DNA of 64,000 bases, from contig NZ_AP023272.1 of the NCBI RefSeq assembly GCF_013426735.1, forward strand, positions 1,780,501 to 1,844,500, written 5' to 3'. Numbering within the stretch: position 1 is the first letter of the stretch; each line of letters begins with the position of its first letter. The position numbers were made by a program, and so were the translations under genes. Source of the stretch: Agrobacterium vitis. GTDB lineage: Bacteria > Pseudomonadota > Alphaproteobacteria > Rhizobiales > Rhizobiaceae. The notes beneath the pieces were generated by a model. That model was not told the origin of the DNA, did no database searches, and saw nothing but the letters and a program-made list of their open reading frames with translations. This document shows, in pieces, positions 8,740 to 17,808 of the stretch.

Positions 8740-9846
8740 TTACTTGACGGCGGCGCCGACAACCTTGTCCCAGCCTTCGGTAATAGTCTTCTTGTAGCCA
8801 TCCTGCTGGTCGAGCGTCGGGAAGATAGCCTTTTCATAGGCCTTCGGGTCAGGCAGCTTTGCCAGGACATCCGCCGGAATTTTGACGTTCTTGGCCAGAT
8901 CGTTGAACCGGATTGGATGGCAGTAGCCCTTCAGCCAACCAATCTGGCCTTCGTCGGAATAGAGATATTCCATCCAGAGCTTGGCGGCGTTCGGATGCGG
9001 TGCGTAGGCGGAAATTGCCTGGACATAAACGCCGGCGACCACACCGGAGGCGGGCACGATGACGTCCACCGGCGGGTTTCCCTTCAACGAATCGCGGCCA
9101 GCCAGCGCGTTATAGTCCCAGCGCAGCATGATCGGCGTGGTACCTTGGGCGAGGGTGGCCGGCTTGCCGACGACGGGAACGAAATTATTCTTTTCATTCA
9201 GTGATTTGAAGAATTTCAGGCCTTCTTCACCAGCCTTGGCGGCGTCGCCGTTAGATGCGGAAAGACCAGCGGCGAAAACGGCGGAAATCGCCTGGTTCGC
9301 AGTGCGCGGATCGCCAGCCAGGGCCACCATATTGGCATATTCTGGCTTAAGCAGATCGGCCCAGTCCTTCGGCGGGTTGGAAACGAGATCCTTGTTTACC
9401 TCGAAGGCCATGACCCCATAATAGTCGCCATACCAGTAGCCGTCGGCGTCCTTCGCTTCTGCCGGAATGCTGTTCCAGGTTGAGACCTTGTAGGGCTGAA
9501 TCAGCTTGTCGGCCTTGGCAGTTGGGCCGAATGACAGGCCTACGTCGATCACGTCGGGAGCCTGGTCGCCGGTATTGCCCTTATTGGCCTTGATGGCTTC
9601 GATTTCATCACCGGAGCCTGCGTCGGGGTTTAGCTCGTTGACCTTGATTTCAGGGTATTTCTTCTTGAAGCCGGCGATCACGTCGCCATAGCCGCACCAG
9701 TCATGGGGCAGGGCGATGGTGGTCAGCATGCCTTCTTTTTTGGCAGCTGCGATCAGCTCGGCGCTTGGCTCGGCGCTCGCATAGGTGGCCGATGCGACGA
9801 CCATGGCGGTCGAGAGGGAAAGAATGCGGTGCAAACGGATGTTCAC
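8740..9846 (-). CDS. Periplasmic solute-binding protein of ABC importer
   Basis: A 368-residue protein with a Sec signal peptide (charged MNIRLHR, a hydrophobic stretch, cleavage after ATYASA near residue 26). The mature part begins with AELIAAAKKEGMLTT, the usual opening of the AfuA/PotD-like binding-protein family (COG1840 or neighbours). It captures the substrate in the periplasm for the two permeases and ATPase downstream. The start is GTG 9846, supported by a strong AAGGAGG. Iron, a polyamine, a phosphonate or a sugar phosphate would each fit the family. No clear Tyr pair for ferric ion or other diagnostic residue can be assigned with certainty. Confidence 0.9.
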   Translation of the reverse strand: MNIRLHRILSLSTAMVVASATYASAEPSAELIAAAKKEGMLTTIALPHDWCGYGDVIAGFKKKYPEIKVNELNPDAGSGDEIEAIKANKGNTGDQAPDVIDVGLSFGPTAKADKLIQPYKVSTWNSIPAEAKDADGYWYGDYYGVMAFEVNKDLVSNPPKDWADLLKPEYANMVALAGDPRTANQAISAVFAAGLSASNGDAAKAGEEGLKFFKSLNEKNNFVPVVGKPATLAQGTTPIMLRWDYNALAGRDSLKGNPPVDVIVPASGVVAGVYVQAISAYAPHPNAAKLWMEYLYSDEGQIGWLKGYCHPIRFNDLAKNVKIPADVLAKLPDPKAYEKAIFPTLDQQDGYKKTITEGWDKVVGAAVK

Positions 9847-10540
9847 GGGTGTCCTCCTTGTGGATCTGCAAATCTTCGATCTGCAAAATTGTCTGCGGTA
9901 AGCCGAGCGACTGCATAGGGGGCGCAGATGATAGTTATGTGACGGATAGGGTGGGTGAGCACTGCTATAACGGGCATACCTTCAAGTATTTCTGCGACGG
10001 TATTCTTGGAGACAATCTGCGGTATCGCTGATAGCACGGATGACCCGGCCGAGCAGGTAAAAGCCATGACCCTGGATTTTGCGCGCGCTGCTGCTGAGAT
10101 GACAGGTATCTGCAAGCGTCGATTGTTCCCCTCCGGTCTTTGCCGGTTTATTGCGCAAAGATAAGACGACAGAGGGTCATCGAGTCAATCTGCCCCAACC
10201 GGAAAAAATGACTTTTCCCTGTTCAGCCTAAGGGGATGTCGGGGAATTGGCGCTTAGTTCCTTGATTTGAAAAAGAAAATAAGTTCTTTGTCTCGAAGAT
10301 TCAGTCCTATGGCTTTGTCGTGCAAGCATGCCCGTGGGGTGCACGTCATCATCCGCGCCTCTGTGCCTGTGCAAATAGCGGGGTTTCATGAGGCGCTTTT
10401 CCAGCATTCCCTGTTGTTACGACGGTTGCAGGCTGGGGAATGGCGCGAACAGGCATGTGAATTGCATGGGCATTTGAAAAGCTGACGATTGATTTTTTTT
10501 TCGACTGAAATTGATTTTAGACAAACACTGAAAACAGGGG
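9847..10540. other. Long intergenic region, divergent promoters
   Basis: About 690 bases separate the ABC operon from the leader of the APC permease. Just upstream of the binding-protein gene is a direct repeat GATCTGCAAA (9863-9872 and 9878-9887), a possible regulator site. A related CTGCGGTA occurs near 9893-9900 and 10018-10025. ORFs here (for example 10267-10485) start with rare codons and have no ribosome-binding site, so I do not call genes. The promoter of the downstream permease probably lies in the A+T-rich stretch 10485-10530. Confidence 0.45.
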
Positions 10541-10701
10541 CCTGTATCACAGGATCGTGACGGGTCTCCCAAGCCATCCGGCCATGCCGGTCCGGCTTAC
10601 GATAACAAGATCCAAAGGGAGCAGCGAAGACTGCGTGCGGTTTGTAACGGTAACAACCGGCAAACCGAAAGGCAGAGGCTGCCGAGGTGTTTTGCCTCGG
10701 C
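10541..10701 (+). ncRNA. Candidate structured mRNA leader of the APC permease
   Basis: Hairpins follow each other almost without gaps. Pairings are 10541-10545 with 10549-10553; 10571-10575 plus 10578-10582 with 10586-10590 plus 10594-10598; 10621-10624 with 10631-10634; 10638-10644 plus 10648-10651 with 10656-10659 plus 10661-10667; 10671-10675 with 10679-10683; and 10681-10687 with 10695-10701. The last two share bases 10681-10683 and so exclude each other. The block ends 7 bases before the GGGGG ribosome-binding site. I recognise no known riboswitch. It could be an undescribed regulatory leader or simply G+C-rich sequence that folds by chance. Confidence 0.4.
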
Positions 10702-10717
10702 TTAACTGGGGGTCATC

Positions 10718-12289
10718 ATGACCGGTTATAGCGACGTTGATAAGCAGGAAGACCTGCATATCCTCCATTCCATGGGCTATGCGCAGGAGCTGGAGCGGCG
10801 CATGAGTTCGTTTTCGAACTTTGCGATTTCCTTCTCGATCATTTGCATTCTGTCCGGCGGCATCAATTCGCTGGCCCAGGCGACATCCGGGGCCGGTGGG
10901 GCGGCCATCGGCATCGGCTGGCCATTGGGCTGCCTGATTTCCGGCGTTTTCGCGCTCGGCATGGCACAGATTGCCTCGGCCTATCCCACGGCGGGCGGGC
11001 TTTACCATTGGGGTTCGATTCTTGGTAATCGGTTCACCGGCTGGGTTACGGCCTGGTTTAACCTGATCGGCCTGGTCACTGTGCTCGGTGCCATCAATGT
11101 CGGCACCTGGGGCTTTTTCGCCGGATCGATTGCCGGCTGGTTCGGCGTCAATGTCGATACGACGACGGCAGGCGGCTTTGCCAATCAGATCCTGTTCGTG
11201 GCCGCAATTACGGCGGCGCAGGCGCTGATCAACCATCTCGGCATCAAGCTGACCGCCAAGCTGACGGATCTCTCGGGTTATCTGATCTTCATCACCGCCA
11301 TCGCCTTGACAATCGTCTGCCTGATCGGCGTGAAAACCTGGGATTTCTCTCGCATCTGGACCTTTACCAATTATTCCGGCACACCAGCGGGCGATGCGCC
11401 AGTCTGGCCGCAAACCGGCAGTGTCTGGTATATTTTTGCTCTCAGCCTGCTTTTGCCGATCTATACGATCACCGGTTACGATGCCTCCGCCCATACCTCG
11501 GAGGAAACCATCAAGGCTTCGGAATCGGTGCCGAAGGGGATTATTTCCTCGGTCTTCTGGGCATCGCTGTTCGGCTACATCATGTTGCTGGCCTTTCTCC
11601 TGGCTATTCCCGATATGAATGAAGCCGCAGCCCAGGGCTGGAACGTGTTCTTCTGGACGTTGAACAGCGTCACCCACCCGGTTGTCGCCAATATCCTGTA
11701 TCTGGCAATTTTCGTTGCGCAGTTCATCTGCGGTCTGGCAACCGTCACCTCGGTTTCGCGGATGATCTATGCCTTTTCGCGCGATGGCGGCCTGCCTGCC
11801 TCCAAGGCGCTTTCCAGCGTTAGCCCGAGGTTCCGCACTCCGGCCACGGCCATCTGGGTCGGGGCAGTGCTGTCGGTGCTGTTTGTCTGGGGTGCCTCGC
11901 TTGTCACCATTGCCGGTGCCTCGGCTTATACGATTGTCGTGTCCTGCACGGTGATTTTCCTGTTCCTGTCCTTCGCCATTCCGATCGTGCTCGGTATGAA
12001 GGTGATCGGTACGGCGAAATGGCCGAAAATGGGACCGTGGAATATGGGGATCGGCGCTTACCGGTTTGTCGGTCTGCTGGTCATCCTGGCCATGGTTGCC
12101 ATCTTCATCATCGGGGTGCAGCCACCCAACCAGTGGGCGCTGTATATCACTGTCGGTTTTCTGGCGCTGACGGCGCTGATCTGGGTTCTGTTCGAGCAGC
12201 GTCGCTTCAAGGGCCCGCCGATTGGCGATGAAGTGGCAAAGCGTCAGGCGGAAATTGCCGCTGCGGAAAAAGCTGTCGGCCAAGCCTGA
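10718..12289 (+). CDS. APC-family amino-acid permease (GABA/choline permease-like)
   Basis: A 523-residue inner-membrane protein with about 12 transmembrane segments. It fits the amino-acid/choline transporter branch (ACT) of the APC superfamily, whose members carry GABA, choline or other amino acids by cation symport. The N-terminus SFSNFAISFSIICILSGGIN leads into the first membrane helix, and AYPTAGGLYHWGSILG is the conserved second-helix/loop region. ATG 10718 is preceded by GGGGG. Expression may be controlled by the structured leader in front of it. A dehydrogenase follows 317 bases later, not clearly in the same operon. The substrate cannot be assigned from sequence alone. Confidence 0.9.
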   Translation: MTGYSDVDKQEDLHILHSMGYAQELERRMSSFSNFAISFSIICILSGGINSLAQATSGAGGAAIGIGWPLGCLISGVFALGMAQIASAYPTAGGLYHWGSILGNRFTGWVTAWFNLIGLVTVLGAINVGTWGFFAGSIAGWFGVNVDTTTAGGFANQILFVAAITAAQALINHLGIKLTAKLTDLSGYLIFITAIALTIVCLIGVKTWDFSRIWTFTNYSGTPAGDAPVWPQTGSVWYIFALSLLLPIYTITGYDASAHTSEETIKASESVPKGIISSVFWASLFGYIMLLAFLLAIPDMNEAAAQGWNVFFWTLNSVTHPVVANILYLAIFVAQFICGLATVTSVSRMIYAFSRDGGLPASKALSSVSPRFRTPATAIWVGAVLSVLFVWGASLVTIAGASAYTIVVSCTVIFLFLSFAIPIVLGMKVIGTAKWPKMGPWNMGIGAYRFVGLLVILAMVAIFIIGVQPPNQWALYITVGFLALTALIWVLFEQRRFKGPPIGDEVAKRQAEIAAAEKAVGQA

Positions 12290-12605
12290 ATAGCCTGACT
12301 TGATACGAAGAGGGGTCGCCCGGATCGGCGGCCTCTGTTTATCTAAATGAAAGCGTGAGACTGTTTTCTTTTAAAATTTGAAGTTGCTGTGGCGAAGCCA
12401 CCGATTTTCCCTTTTTGATTAGTAGTTATTTATATTAGATACTCTACCATGGCCATTGTGGGTGAGGAGGAAAGCCCGCATTCGGGAGGTTCAAATTCTC
12501 TGAGGTTTGCACTGGTCAGACGCAAGCAGCGGCATGACCCTCGCTAATCCTTTTTGCCTTTTCCGATCCCCTCTTCGATCCTCCGGTGGAAGGAGTGATG
12601 CGATC
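12290..12605. other. Intergenic spacer
   Basis: About 316 bases between the permease and the alcohol dehydrogenase. It includes an A+T-rich part near 12350-12445 that could hold a promoter for the dehydrogenase, and a strong AAGGAG at its right end. No terminator with a T tract follows the permease. The tRNA-like GGTTCAAATTC near 12488 lacks an acceptor stem and is not a tRNA. Confidence 0.4.
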
Positions 12606-13751
12606 ATGAAAATCTTTGCGAATTGGAGTTATCCGACCGACATCAGGGTCGGGCGCGGTCGGATAGAAGAGCTGGGTGAGGCCTGCAAATCCTTGGGCAT
12701 GCGCAATCCTTTGCTGGTCACTGACCGTGGGCTGGCAGCGCTGGCGATTACCAGGGTGGCGCAGGAAACGTTGAGTGATGCAGGGCTGGACCACGCGCTG
12801 TTTGCCGATGTCGATCCCAACCCGACGGAGCTTAATCTGGAAGCCGGGCTTGCGGTCTTCCGAGACGGCGGTCATGACGGTGTCGTTGCCTTTGGCGGTG
12901 GTTCCGGCATTGATCTTGGCAAATGCGTGGCCTTCATGGCGGGGCAGACCCGCCCGGTCTGGGATTTCGCTGCGGGCACTGAGGGCTGGCGTGATGCCAA
13001 CGAGGCGGCAATCCTGCCGGTGGTGACCGTGCCGACCACCGCGGGAACCGGTGCCGAAGTGGGACGCACCTGCGTGATCACCAATACAGTCACCCACGTC
13101 AAGACCGCGATCTTTCATCCGAAAATGCTTCCGGCAATCGTCATTTGCGACCCGGAACTCACAGTCGGCATGCCGAAATCCATCACCGCTGGCACAGGCA
13201 TGGATGCCTTCGCCCATTGCCTGGAAGCCTATTGTTCGCCGGTCTACCATCCGCTCGGCCAGGGTATTGCGATCGAGGGGATGCGGTTGGTCAAGGAATT
13301 TCTGCCCAAAGCCTATCGTGATCCGGTGGATCTGGAAGCCCGGCTCAACATGATGTCGGCGGCGGTCATGGGGTCGATTGCCCTGCAAAAGGGGCTGGGG
13401 GCCATTCATGCTTTGTCGCACCCGATCGGCGCGGTCTATAATACCCATCATGGCACAACCAATGCGGTGTTGATGCCGATGGTGGTGTCTTTCAACCGCA
13501 AGGCCATAGAGCGCAAGATAGAGAAACTGGCGGGCTATCTGGAAATCCAGGGCGGCTTCGATGGTTTCCATGATTTTCTGATGGTGTTTCGTGAGGATCT
13601 CGCCATTCCGCATAATCTGAGTGAGCTTGGCGTGCCGGGTGATCGGCTGGACGATCTGGCTGCCATGGCTATCCGCGATGCAAGTGCCGCAAGCAATCCT
13701 GTCAAGATGACTTTGGAAAATACCACCGCATTGCTGGCGGAATGTTTTTGA
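12606..13751 (+). CDS. Iron-containing alcohol dehydrogenase
   Basis: A 381-residue group III (Fe-ADH) enzyme. It has the nucleotide motif AFGGGSGIDLGK near residue 98, the PTTAGTGAEV motif, and the metal ligands of the family in GTGMDAFAHCLEAY (Asp and His) and in GAIHALSHPIGAVYNTHHGT (two His). It oxidises an alcohol or reduces an aldehyde with NAD(P)(H). FucO and 4-hydroxybutyrate dehydrogenases are relatives. The start is ATG 12606, with AAGGAG 10 bases upstream; the longer frame from 12507 has no support. Next to a GABA-type permease, a role in C4 semialdehyde metabolism is conceivable but only inference. Confidence 0.9.
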   Translation: MKIFANWSYPTDIRVGRGRIEELGEACKSLGMRNPLLVTDRGLAALAITRVAQETLSDAGLDHALFADVDPNPTELNLEAGLAVFRDGGHDGVVAFGGGSGIDLGKCVAFMAGQTRPVWDFAAGTEGWRDANEAAILPVVTVPTTAGTGAEVGRTCVITNTVTHVKTAIFHPKMLPAIVICDPELTVGMPKSITAGTGMDAFAHCLEAYCSPVYHPLGQGIAIEGMRLVKEFLPKAYRDPVDLEARLNMMSAAVMGSIALQKGLGAIHALSHPIGAVYNTHHGTTNAVLMPMVVSFNRKAIERKIEKLAGYLEIQGGFDGFHDFLMVFREDLAIPHNLSELGVPGDRLDDLAAMAIRDASAASNPVKMTLENTTALLAECF

Positions 13752-13927
13752 AAATCTGGCTCCAGCTTACGGCAAGCAAGGTAACCTAGAATTTCATTCA
13801 CAAGAACTGATATATGTCATTTGCTATTTATTAACCATTTTTAGCAAGGATGTATTAACCGGGCGCCATGAATAGCCGGGTGCCTGTTAGAGCGATGAGT
13901 GGCTCAATCATAGCATCGAGGACACCA

Positions 13928-14644
13928 ATGCCAGTCATCTCATTTGCCAATGCCAAGGGCGGCGCAGGTAAAACCACAGCGGCGCTGCTGCTTGCCACAG
14001 AACTTGCCCATCAGGGCTACCGGATCTGTATTCTCGATGCCGATCCGCAACGCTGGATTACCCAATGGTCGGAAGCCGCCGGGTTGCAGCACAATATCGA
14101 AGTCATTTCCGAAGTCAGCGTTGGGTCGTTGCAGGGCCATATCCGGGAAGGCCGCAAAACTGCCGATTACGTTATCATCGATCTGGCCGGTGCGCGTGAC
14201 GCCATCGTCACCATGGCCATCGGACTTTCCGACCATGTGATGATCCCTGTTCAGGGCTGTGCCATGGACGCCAAGGGAGCCGCCCAGATCCTCGACCTGA
14301 TCGAACAGATGCGGATCGCCGGAAATCTTGTCATCCCGCATTCGGTGGTTCTGACACGGGTTGCCTCGATGGTGACGACACGGGCGCTTCTCGCCATCAA
14401 GGGCCTGTTGGCGGCGCGTGGGGTGAATGTCATCAATACTCCGATTGCCGAGCGCAACGCCTTCCGCGACATTTTCGAGACCGGTGGTACTGTCTATTCG
14501 ATGGACCCGGCCAAGGTCAGCAATTTGGATAAGGCGCAGGAGAATTCACGCGCCTTTGCTGCTGAGGTCGTGCATCTGCTTCCGGTAAAAGTGGTGCGCA
14601 GCCTACGCCCGCGCCTTTTGCGGCTGATCGGCGATGCCGCCTGA
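13928..14644 (+). CDS. ParA/MinD-type ATPase, orphan
   Basis: A 238-residue deviant-Walker ATPase. KGGAGKTT at about residues 9-16 carries the signature first lysine of the ParA/MinD family; ILDADPQ is the Walker A' region and YVIIDLAG the Walker B. ParA proteins move DNA or protein cargo by ATP-dependent dimerisation. There is no parB or parS-like partner next to it, so it is not a standard chromosome or plasmid parAB locus. ATG 13928 has GAGGA about 8 bases upstream and places the P-loop at the very N-terminus, as in the family. The frame runs 20 codons further upstream without support. The cargo is unknown. Confidence 0.85.
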   Translation: MPVISFANAKGGAGKTTAALLLATELAHQGYRICILDADPQRWITQWSEAAGLQHNIEVISEVSVGSLQGHIREGRKTADYVIIDLAGARDAIVTMAIGLSDHVMIPVQGCAMDAKGAAQILDLIEQMRIAGNLVIPHSVVLTRVASMVTTRALLAIKGLLAARGVNVINTPIAERNAFRDIFETGGTVYSMDPAKVSNLDKAQENSRAFAAEVVHLLPVKVVRSLRPRLLRLIGDAA

Positions 14645-14673
14645 GATTTGTACATTGGTATAAGCTAAAAAAT

Positions 14674-14707
14674 GCCCCGCTACGACAACAGTCGGCGGGG
14701 CGTTTTT
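14674..14707 (+). terminator. Rho-independent terminator after the ParA-like gene
   Basis: A 7-bp G+C stem (14674-14680 with 14695-14701) is followed by a run of five T (14703-14707). It ends the ParA-like transcript before the convergent L,D-transpeptidase gene. Confidence 0.8.
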
Positions 14708-14729
14708 ATGTGCTTAAGATTGACCGCAC

Positions 14730-16067
14730 TCAGTCAACGAATTCTACGGTGACGCCCGGCTGTACCATCTTGGCCAGTTCCGTTGCATCCCAATTGGTCA
14801 GACGAATACAACCATGGCTTTGGGTGCGACCGATCTTCGAGGGTTCCGGCGTACCGTGGATGCCGTAGGTGGGCTTGGACAAGGCAATCCAAACGGTACC
14901 AACAGGACCATTCGGGCCTGGCGGAATATTCAGAACCTTGTCATTGGCGCCCTGCTGGAAATTGACCTTCGGATTATAGGTGTAGCCGGGATCGAAGGCG
15001 ACGCGCTGCACCTGCACGGTGCCGGATGGCGATGGCGTGTCATTAGAGCCGATGCTGGCTGGGTAGGCAGTGATGAGCTGACCATCCTCGCCGTAAGCCA
15101 GAACCTGTTTGCGGCCCTTGTCGGCCACGATGCGTGTAACCCGGCCACTATGGGGCTGGCCGATGCTGACCACTTTGACCGTGCTGCCGGGAACAGTGAA
15201 ATCGACACCGGGATTGAGCGCCTTCAGATAGCCCTCATCCATGTGGAATTTCTCAGCCAGCATTTCCGTTGTGGATGTATAGCCAAGCGACGGCATCGCA
15301 GCCTTCTGGCTGTAATCCTCAGGAATTTCCGCCACATAAGGACCAGCGGCATCGGCGGCGGTCAGCGTATAGCTGGTGAAGGGCAGGCCGCCATTCATCC
15401 GCAGCCGCTCCATGATGGCGTCGGTGTCGTTAGGGTTCAGCGTCTCGCCGGTCTTTTGCTGCCAGGCTTCCAGCGCCTTTTGAACATTCATCCCCATATG
15501 GCCGTCGATAGCCCCCGGCGAAAATCCTTCGCGGGCGAGAAACACCTGAAGCGCGGTGATTTCCGGCTTGGCCTTGCCGCTGCTGCCAAGCGTCGGCGGC
15601 GCTGCGGTCGAAGGAGAGGCAGGCCGCGCCAGGGCATCGTCGCTCACCGAAGGATCATGGTTGACGTTTTGTGGGTAGCCCTGGTCGAGGGATTGGCGCT
15701 CAACGGGTTGGTCCCCGGGAATGCCGCCAGTCGCCATATCCTCGTCGTCATAGCCGCCGCCAGAAGGAGCTGGTGGATAATAATCATTGGGATAGCGGTT
15801 ACGGTCGGCACGGCCATACACCATGTCGGCAGGCATTTCCGTGGCGATCAGATTGCCGGAGCGGTCAATCAAAACCGTGCGGCCCATGCGGTCGCGGCTG
15901 ATCATCACCGAGCCCTGTGCGGGTACGAAATCCAGAACCTCTCCTGAGGGCGTAATCAGCACTGTATTCGCGTTCTGCCCCGTATAGGGGCTGCGCGCCA
16001 GCGCGGGCTGCGACACCGTTGAGAGAAGCGCGACGACGATGAGACCAGTTTTCCAAAGCGGCTGCAC
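14730..16067 (-). CDS. L,D-transpeptidase (YkuD family) with peptidoglycan-binding domain
   Basis: An exported 445-residue enzyme. It has an N-terminal signal peptide (WKTGLIVVALLSTVSQPALA), a proline- and glycine-rich low-complexity linker, a PG_binding_1-type repeat (ITALQVFLAREGFSPGAIDG), a LysM-like segment, and a C-terminal YkuD domain. The domain has HGTPEPSKIGRTQSHGCIRL; the cysteine of SHGCIR is the nucleophile. It makes 3-3 crosslinks or attaches proteins to murein, and L,D-crosslinks are abundant in rhizobia with polar growth. GTG 16067 is chosen because it follows GGAAAG and opens directly on the signal peptide; a TTG at 16106 is the longer alternative. Confidence 0.92.
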   Translation of the reverse strand: MQPLWKTGLIVVALLSTVSQPALARSPYTGQNANTVLITPSGEVLDFVPAQGSVMISRDRMGRTVLIDRSGNLIATEMPADMVYGRADRNRYPNDYYPPAPSGGGYDDEDMATGGIPGDQPVERQSLDQGYPQNVNHDPSVSDDALARPASPSTAAPPTLGSSGKAKPEITALQVFLAREGFSPGAIDGHMGMNVQKALEAWQQKTGETLNPNDTDAIMERLRMNGGLPFTSYTLTAADAAGPYVAEIPEDYSQKAAMPSLGYTSTTEMLAEKFHMDEGYLKALNPGVDFTVPGSTVKVVSIGQPHSGRVTRIVADKGRKQVLAYGEDGQLITAYPASIGSNDTPSPSGTVQVQRVAFDPGYTYNPKVNFQQGANDKVLNIPPGPNGPVGTVWIALSKPTYGIHGTPEPSKIGRTQSHGCIRLTNWDATELAKMVQPGVTVEFVD

Positions 16068-16463
16068 GGGTGATCTTTCCGGTTGGTTTCTTGCATAACG
16101 CCCCAAACCCTATCCGGTTCAGGGGAAATCGAGGCGCTCGCGCCAAAGCATGGACAATTGCTTATCATGCGCTGAAACACCGTAATTTTGACGCTAATAT
16201 GGAAAAATGAAAACGAAGTGAAGAAACTGTTAAACCCGTGCGCATCGCTCCAGATAGACGCTCCAGCCAAGCTTGGAAAAATCGGTGCATAAACAACGTG
16301 CTAGCGAACGATAAGGTGAACGACGTGAATACATCAGTCCATCAAAATTAACAGAGTTTTACACGGGAAAATCATAGGCTACCGCGTTTTTACACGGTTT
16401 AGGACATGGCATACGCCGCTATCAGCGCGGTAATGCTGAGCGGATTGTAGGAGGAGACGAATC
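16068..16463. other. Divergent intergenic region
   Basis: About 396 bases between the divergently read L,D-transpeptidase and DUF4432 genes. It must hold both promoters. A strong AGGAGGAG lies at 16448-16455 before the right-hand gene. I see no RNA gene, repeat or recognisable operator. Confidence 0.4.
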
Positions 16464-17294
16464 ATGAAGCTACAGGCAGCCAAGGGTCCAATCGTTGAAC
16501 TGGACCCGACATCGGTTCTGGATATTCGCACATTGATCATCGATGGGGTCGATCTGTCGCCGCATCGGGCCATTCCTGATGATGGCGATCCGCGCATTGA
16601 CCATTCCCTGGAAGGCTTTCTTTTCACCTGCGGCCCTGACCATATCCGTCACCCTGAACCGATTGGCGATGGCAGCGGTCGTCGCTATCCGCTGCATGGT
16701 TCGTTTTCATCGCATCCGGCAACCATTCTTCATCAAAGCGACAGTGAGTGCCGGGCTGAAATTCCGGTGCGCCATGCCGATGGTGGCCAGTCGCTTCTGG
16801 AGCGCCATTGGCGCATCGATGCGCAAACCGGTGCTGTCGCGCTCCGCGACCGGATTACCAATACTGGCCACGCGCCGTTTCCCGCCATGTTGATGTATCA
16901 CATGAATATCTCCGCTAAACTGTTCGATGATGCAGTGCGGATGGAAGGGGCAATGCTGGACGAAGGCGGTTTCGGCTGGCGTTTCGGCGCGGAGCCGGGC
17001 GGGGTGTTCTGCGTCGCCGCCAACAGCGACAAGATCATAGCGGATGGCTGGGCAGAGTTTCGGCTCGGCCCAATTGCCTCGGTTGGCGGTCTGACGTTGG
17101 TGGTGCGTTTTGACACGGCAAGCCTGCCCTTCCTGCAAATCTGGCGCAACCAGCAAGCTCCTGCCAATGTCGTGGGTATCGAGCCGGTCTCGCATCGCTG
17201 GGTCGGACGGGAAGATCTCGCCAAGGGCGGCGAACTCGACATGCTGGCGCCCGGCGAGAGCCGTGAATTCGGACTGGATTTCTTCTTCATGTGA
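16464..17294 (+). CDS. DUF4432 family protein (aldose-1-epimerase-like fold)
   Basis: A 276-residue cytoplasmic protein of the DUF4432 family, whose fold is that of galactose mutarotase. The conserved features I see are the GxEPVSHRW-like segment (GIEPVSHRWVGREDL) near the C-terminus and several HGSFSSHPA/YHMN histidine-containing motifs of the sugar-binding face. Members occur in sugar-catabolic loci of rhizobia, but a reaction is not firmly established. ATG 16464 has AGGAGGAG upstream. The next gene starts about 100 bases later and the following two are small, so this may open a loose three-gene transcript. Confidence 0.75.
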   Translation: MKLQAAKGPIVELDPTSVLDIRTLIIDGVDLSPHRAIPDDGDPRIDHSLEGFLFTCGPDHIRHPEPIGDGSGRRYPLHGSFSSHPATILHQSDSECRAEIPVRHADGGQSLLERHWRIDAQTGAVALRDRITNTGHAPFPAMLMYHMNISAKLFDDAVRMEGAMLDEGGFGWRFGAEPGGVFCVAANSDKIIADGWAEFRLGPIASVGGLTLVVRFDTASLPFLQIWRNQQAPANVVGIEPVSHRWVGREDLAKGGELDMLAPGESREFGLDFFFM

Positions 17295-17397
17295 AATCTG
17301 GCGCGTCTGGAATCCGCTTGCAGCGTTGACGCCCCAGTATCCACATCGTAAATGTTTGGCCGGTTTCGATTAAGCCGGTTTTGAAAAGGATGCGACG

Positions 17398-17733
17398 ATG
17401 AATATCAGGCCGATCAACGAGGAATATTCCGTCAGCGGTCAGATCAGTCTCGATGATCTGGATGATATCAAGGCGCTGGGCTTCAAATCCATCGTTTGCC
17501 ATCGCCCGGATGGCGAAGAGCCCGGCCAGCCGGATTTTGCCGCCATTGCCACGCGGGCCGAGGAGCTTGGGCTTGCCATCCGCCATATTCCGGTCGGCCC
17601 GATGGGAGTCACGCCGGATGCCGTCGCCGCCATGGTTGACGCGTTGGATGATCTGGAGCGCCCGATGCTTGGCTATTGCCGCTCCGGCGCCCGCTCTACG
17701 GCGACCTACGAACACAGCCTGCGCCAGCGCTAA
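17398..17733 (+). CDS. TIGR01244 / DUF442 family phosphatase-like protein
   Basis: A 111-residue domain of the dual-specificity phosphatase fold known as TIGR01244 or DUF442 (also fused to Blh-type beta-lactamase-like proteins). It opens with INEEYSVSGQIS, has SIVCHRPDGEEPGQPD in the middle, and ends with the P-loop CRSGARS, whose cysteine and arginine are the catalytic or sulfur-carrying pair. In rhizobia and Xylella relatives it is linked with sulfide/persulfide handling. As a stand-alone domain its substrate is unclear. It sits 76 bases before ridA. Confidence 0.8.
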   Translation: MNIRPINEEYSVSGQISLDDLDDIKALGFKSIVCHRPDGEEPGQPDFAAIATRAEELGLAIRHIPVGPMGVTPDAVAAMVDALDDLERPMLGYCRSGARSTATYEHSLRQR

Positions 17734-17808
17734 ACGTTCAAAAAACCTGCCCACGCTGCGGCAAAGTCCGCAGCGTTTTCGTGTTTCATAACCTCAAGGA
17801 GATAGTCC

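Noticed and set aside
10267..10485. 72-codon ORF before the permease leader
   Set aside because: TTG start without a ribosome-binding site and no recognisable domain; chance ORF.
10547..12283. 578-codon ORF on the minus strand opposite the APC permease
   Set aside because: The permease on the plus strand has clear membrane helices and a ribosome-binding site. The reverse reading is rich in Arg, Gln, Asp and His with no domain, as expected of a shadow frame in G+C-rich DNA.
12470..12510. tRNA-like T arm (GGTTCAAATTC)
   Set aside because: No matching acceptor, D or anticodon stems can be drawn around it.
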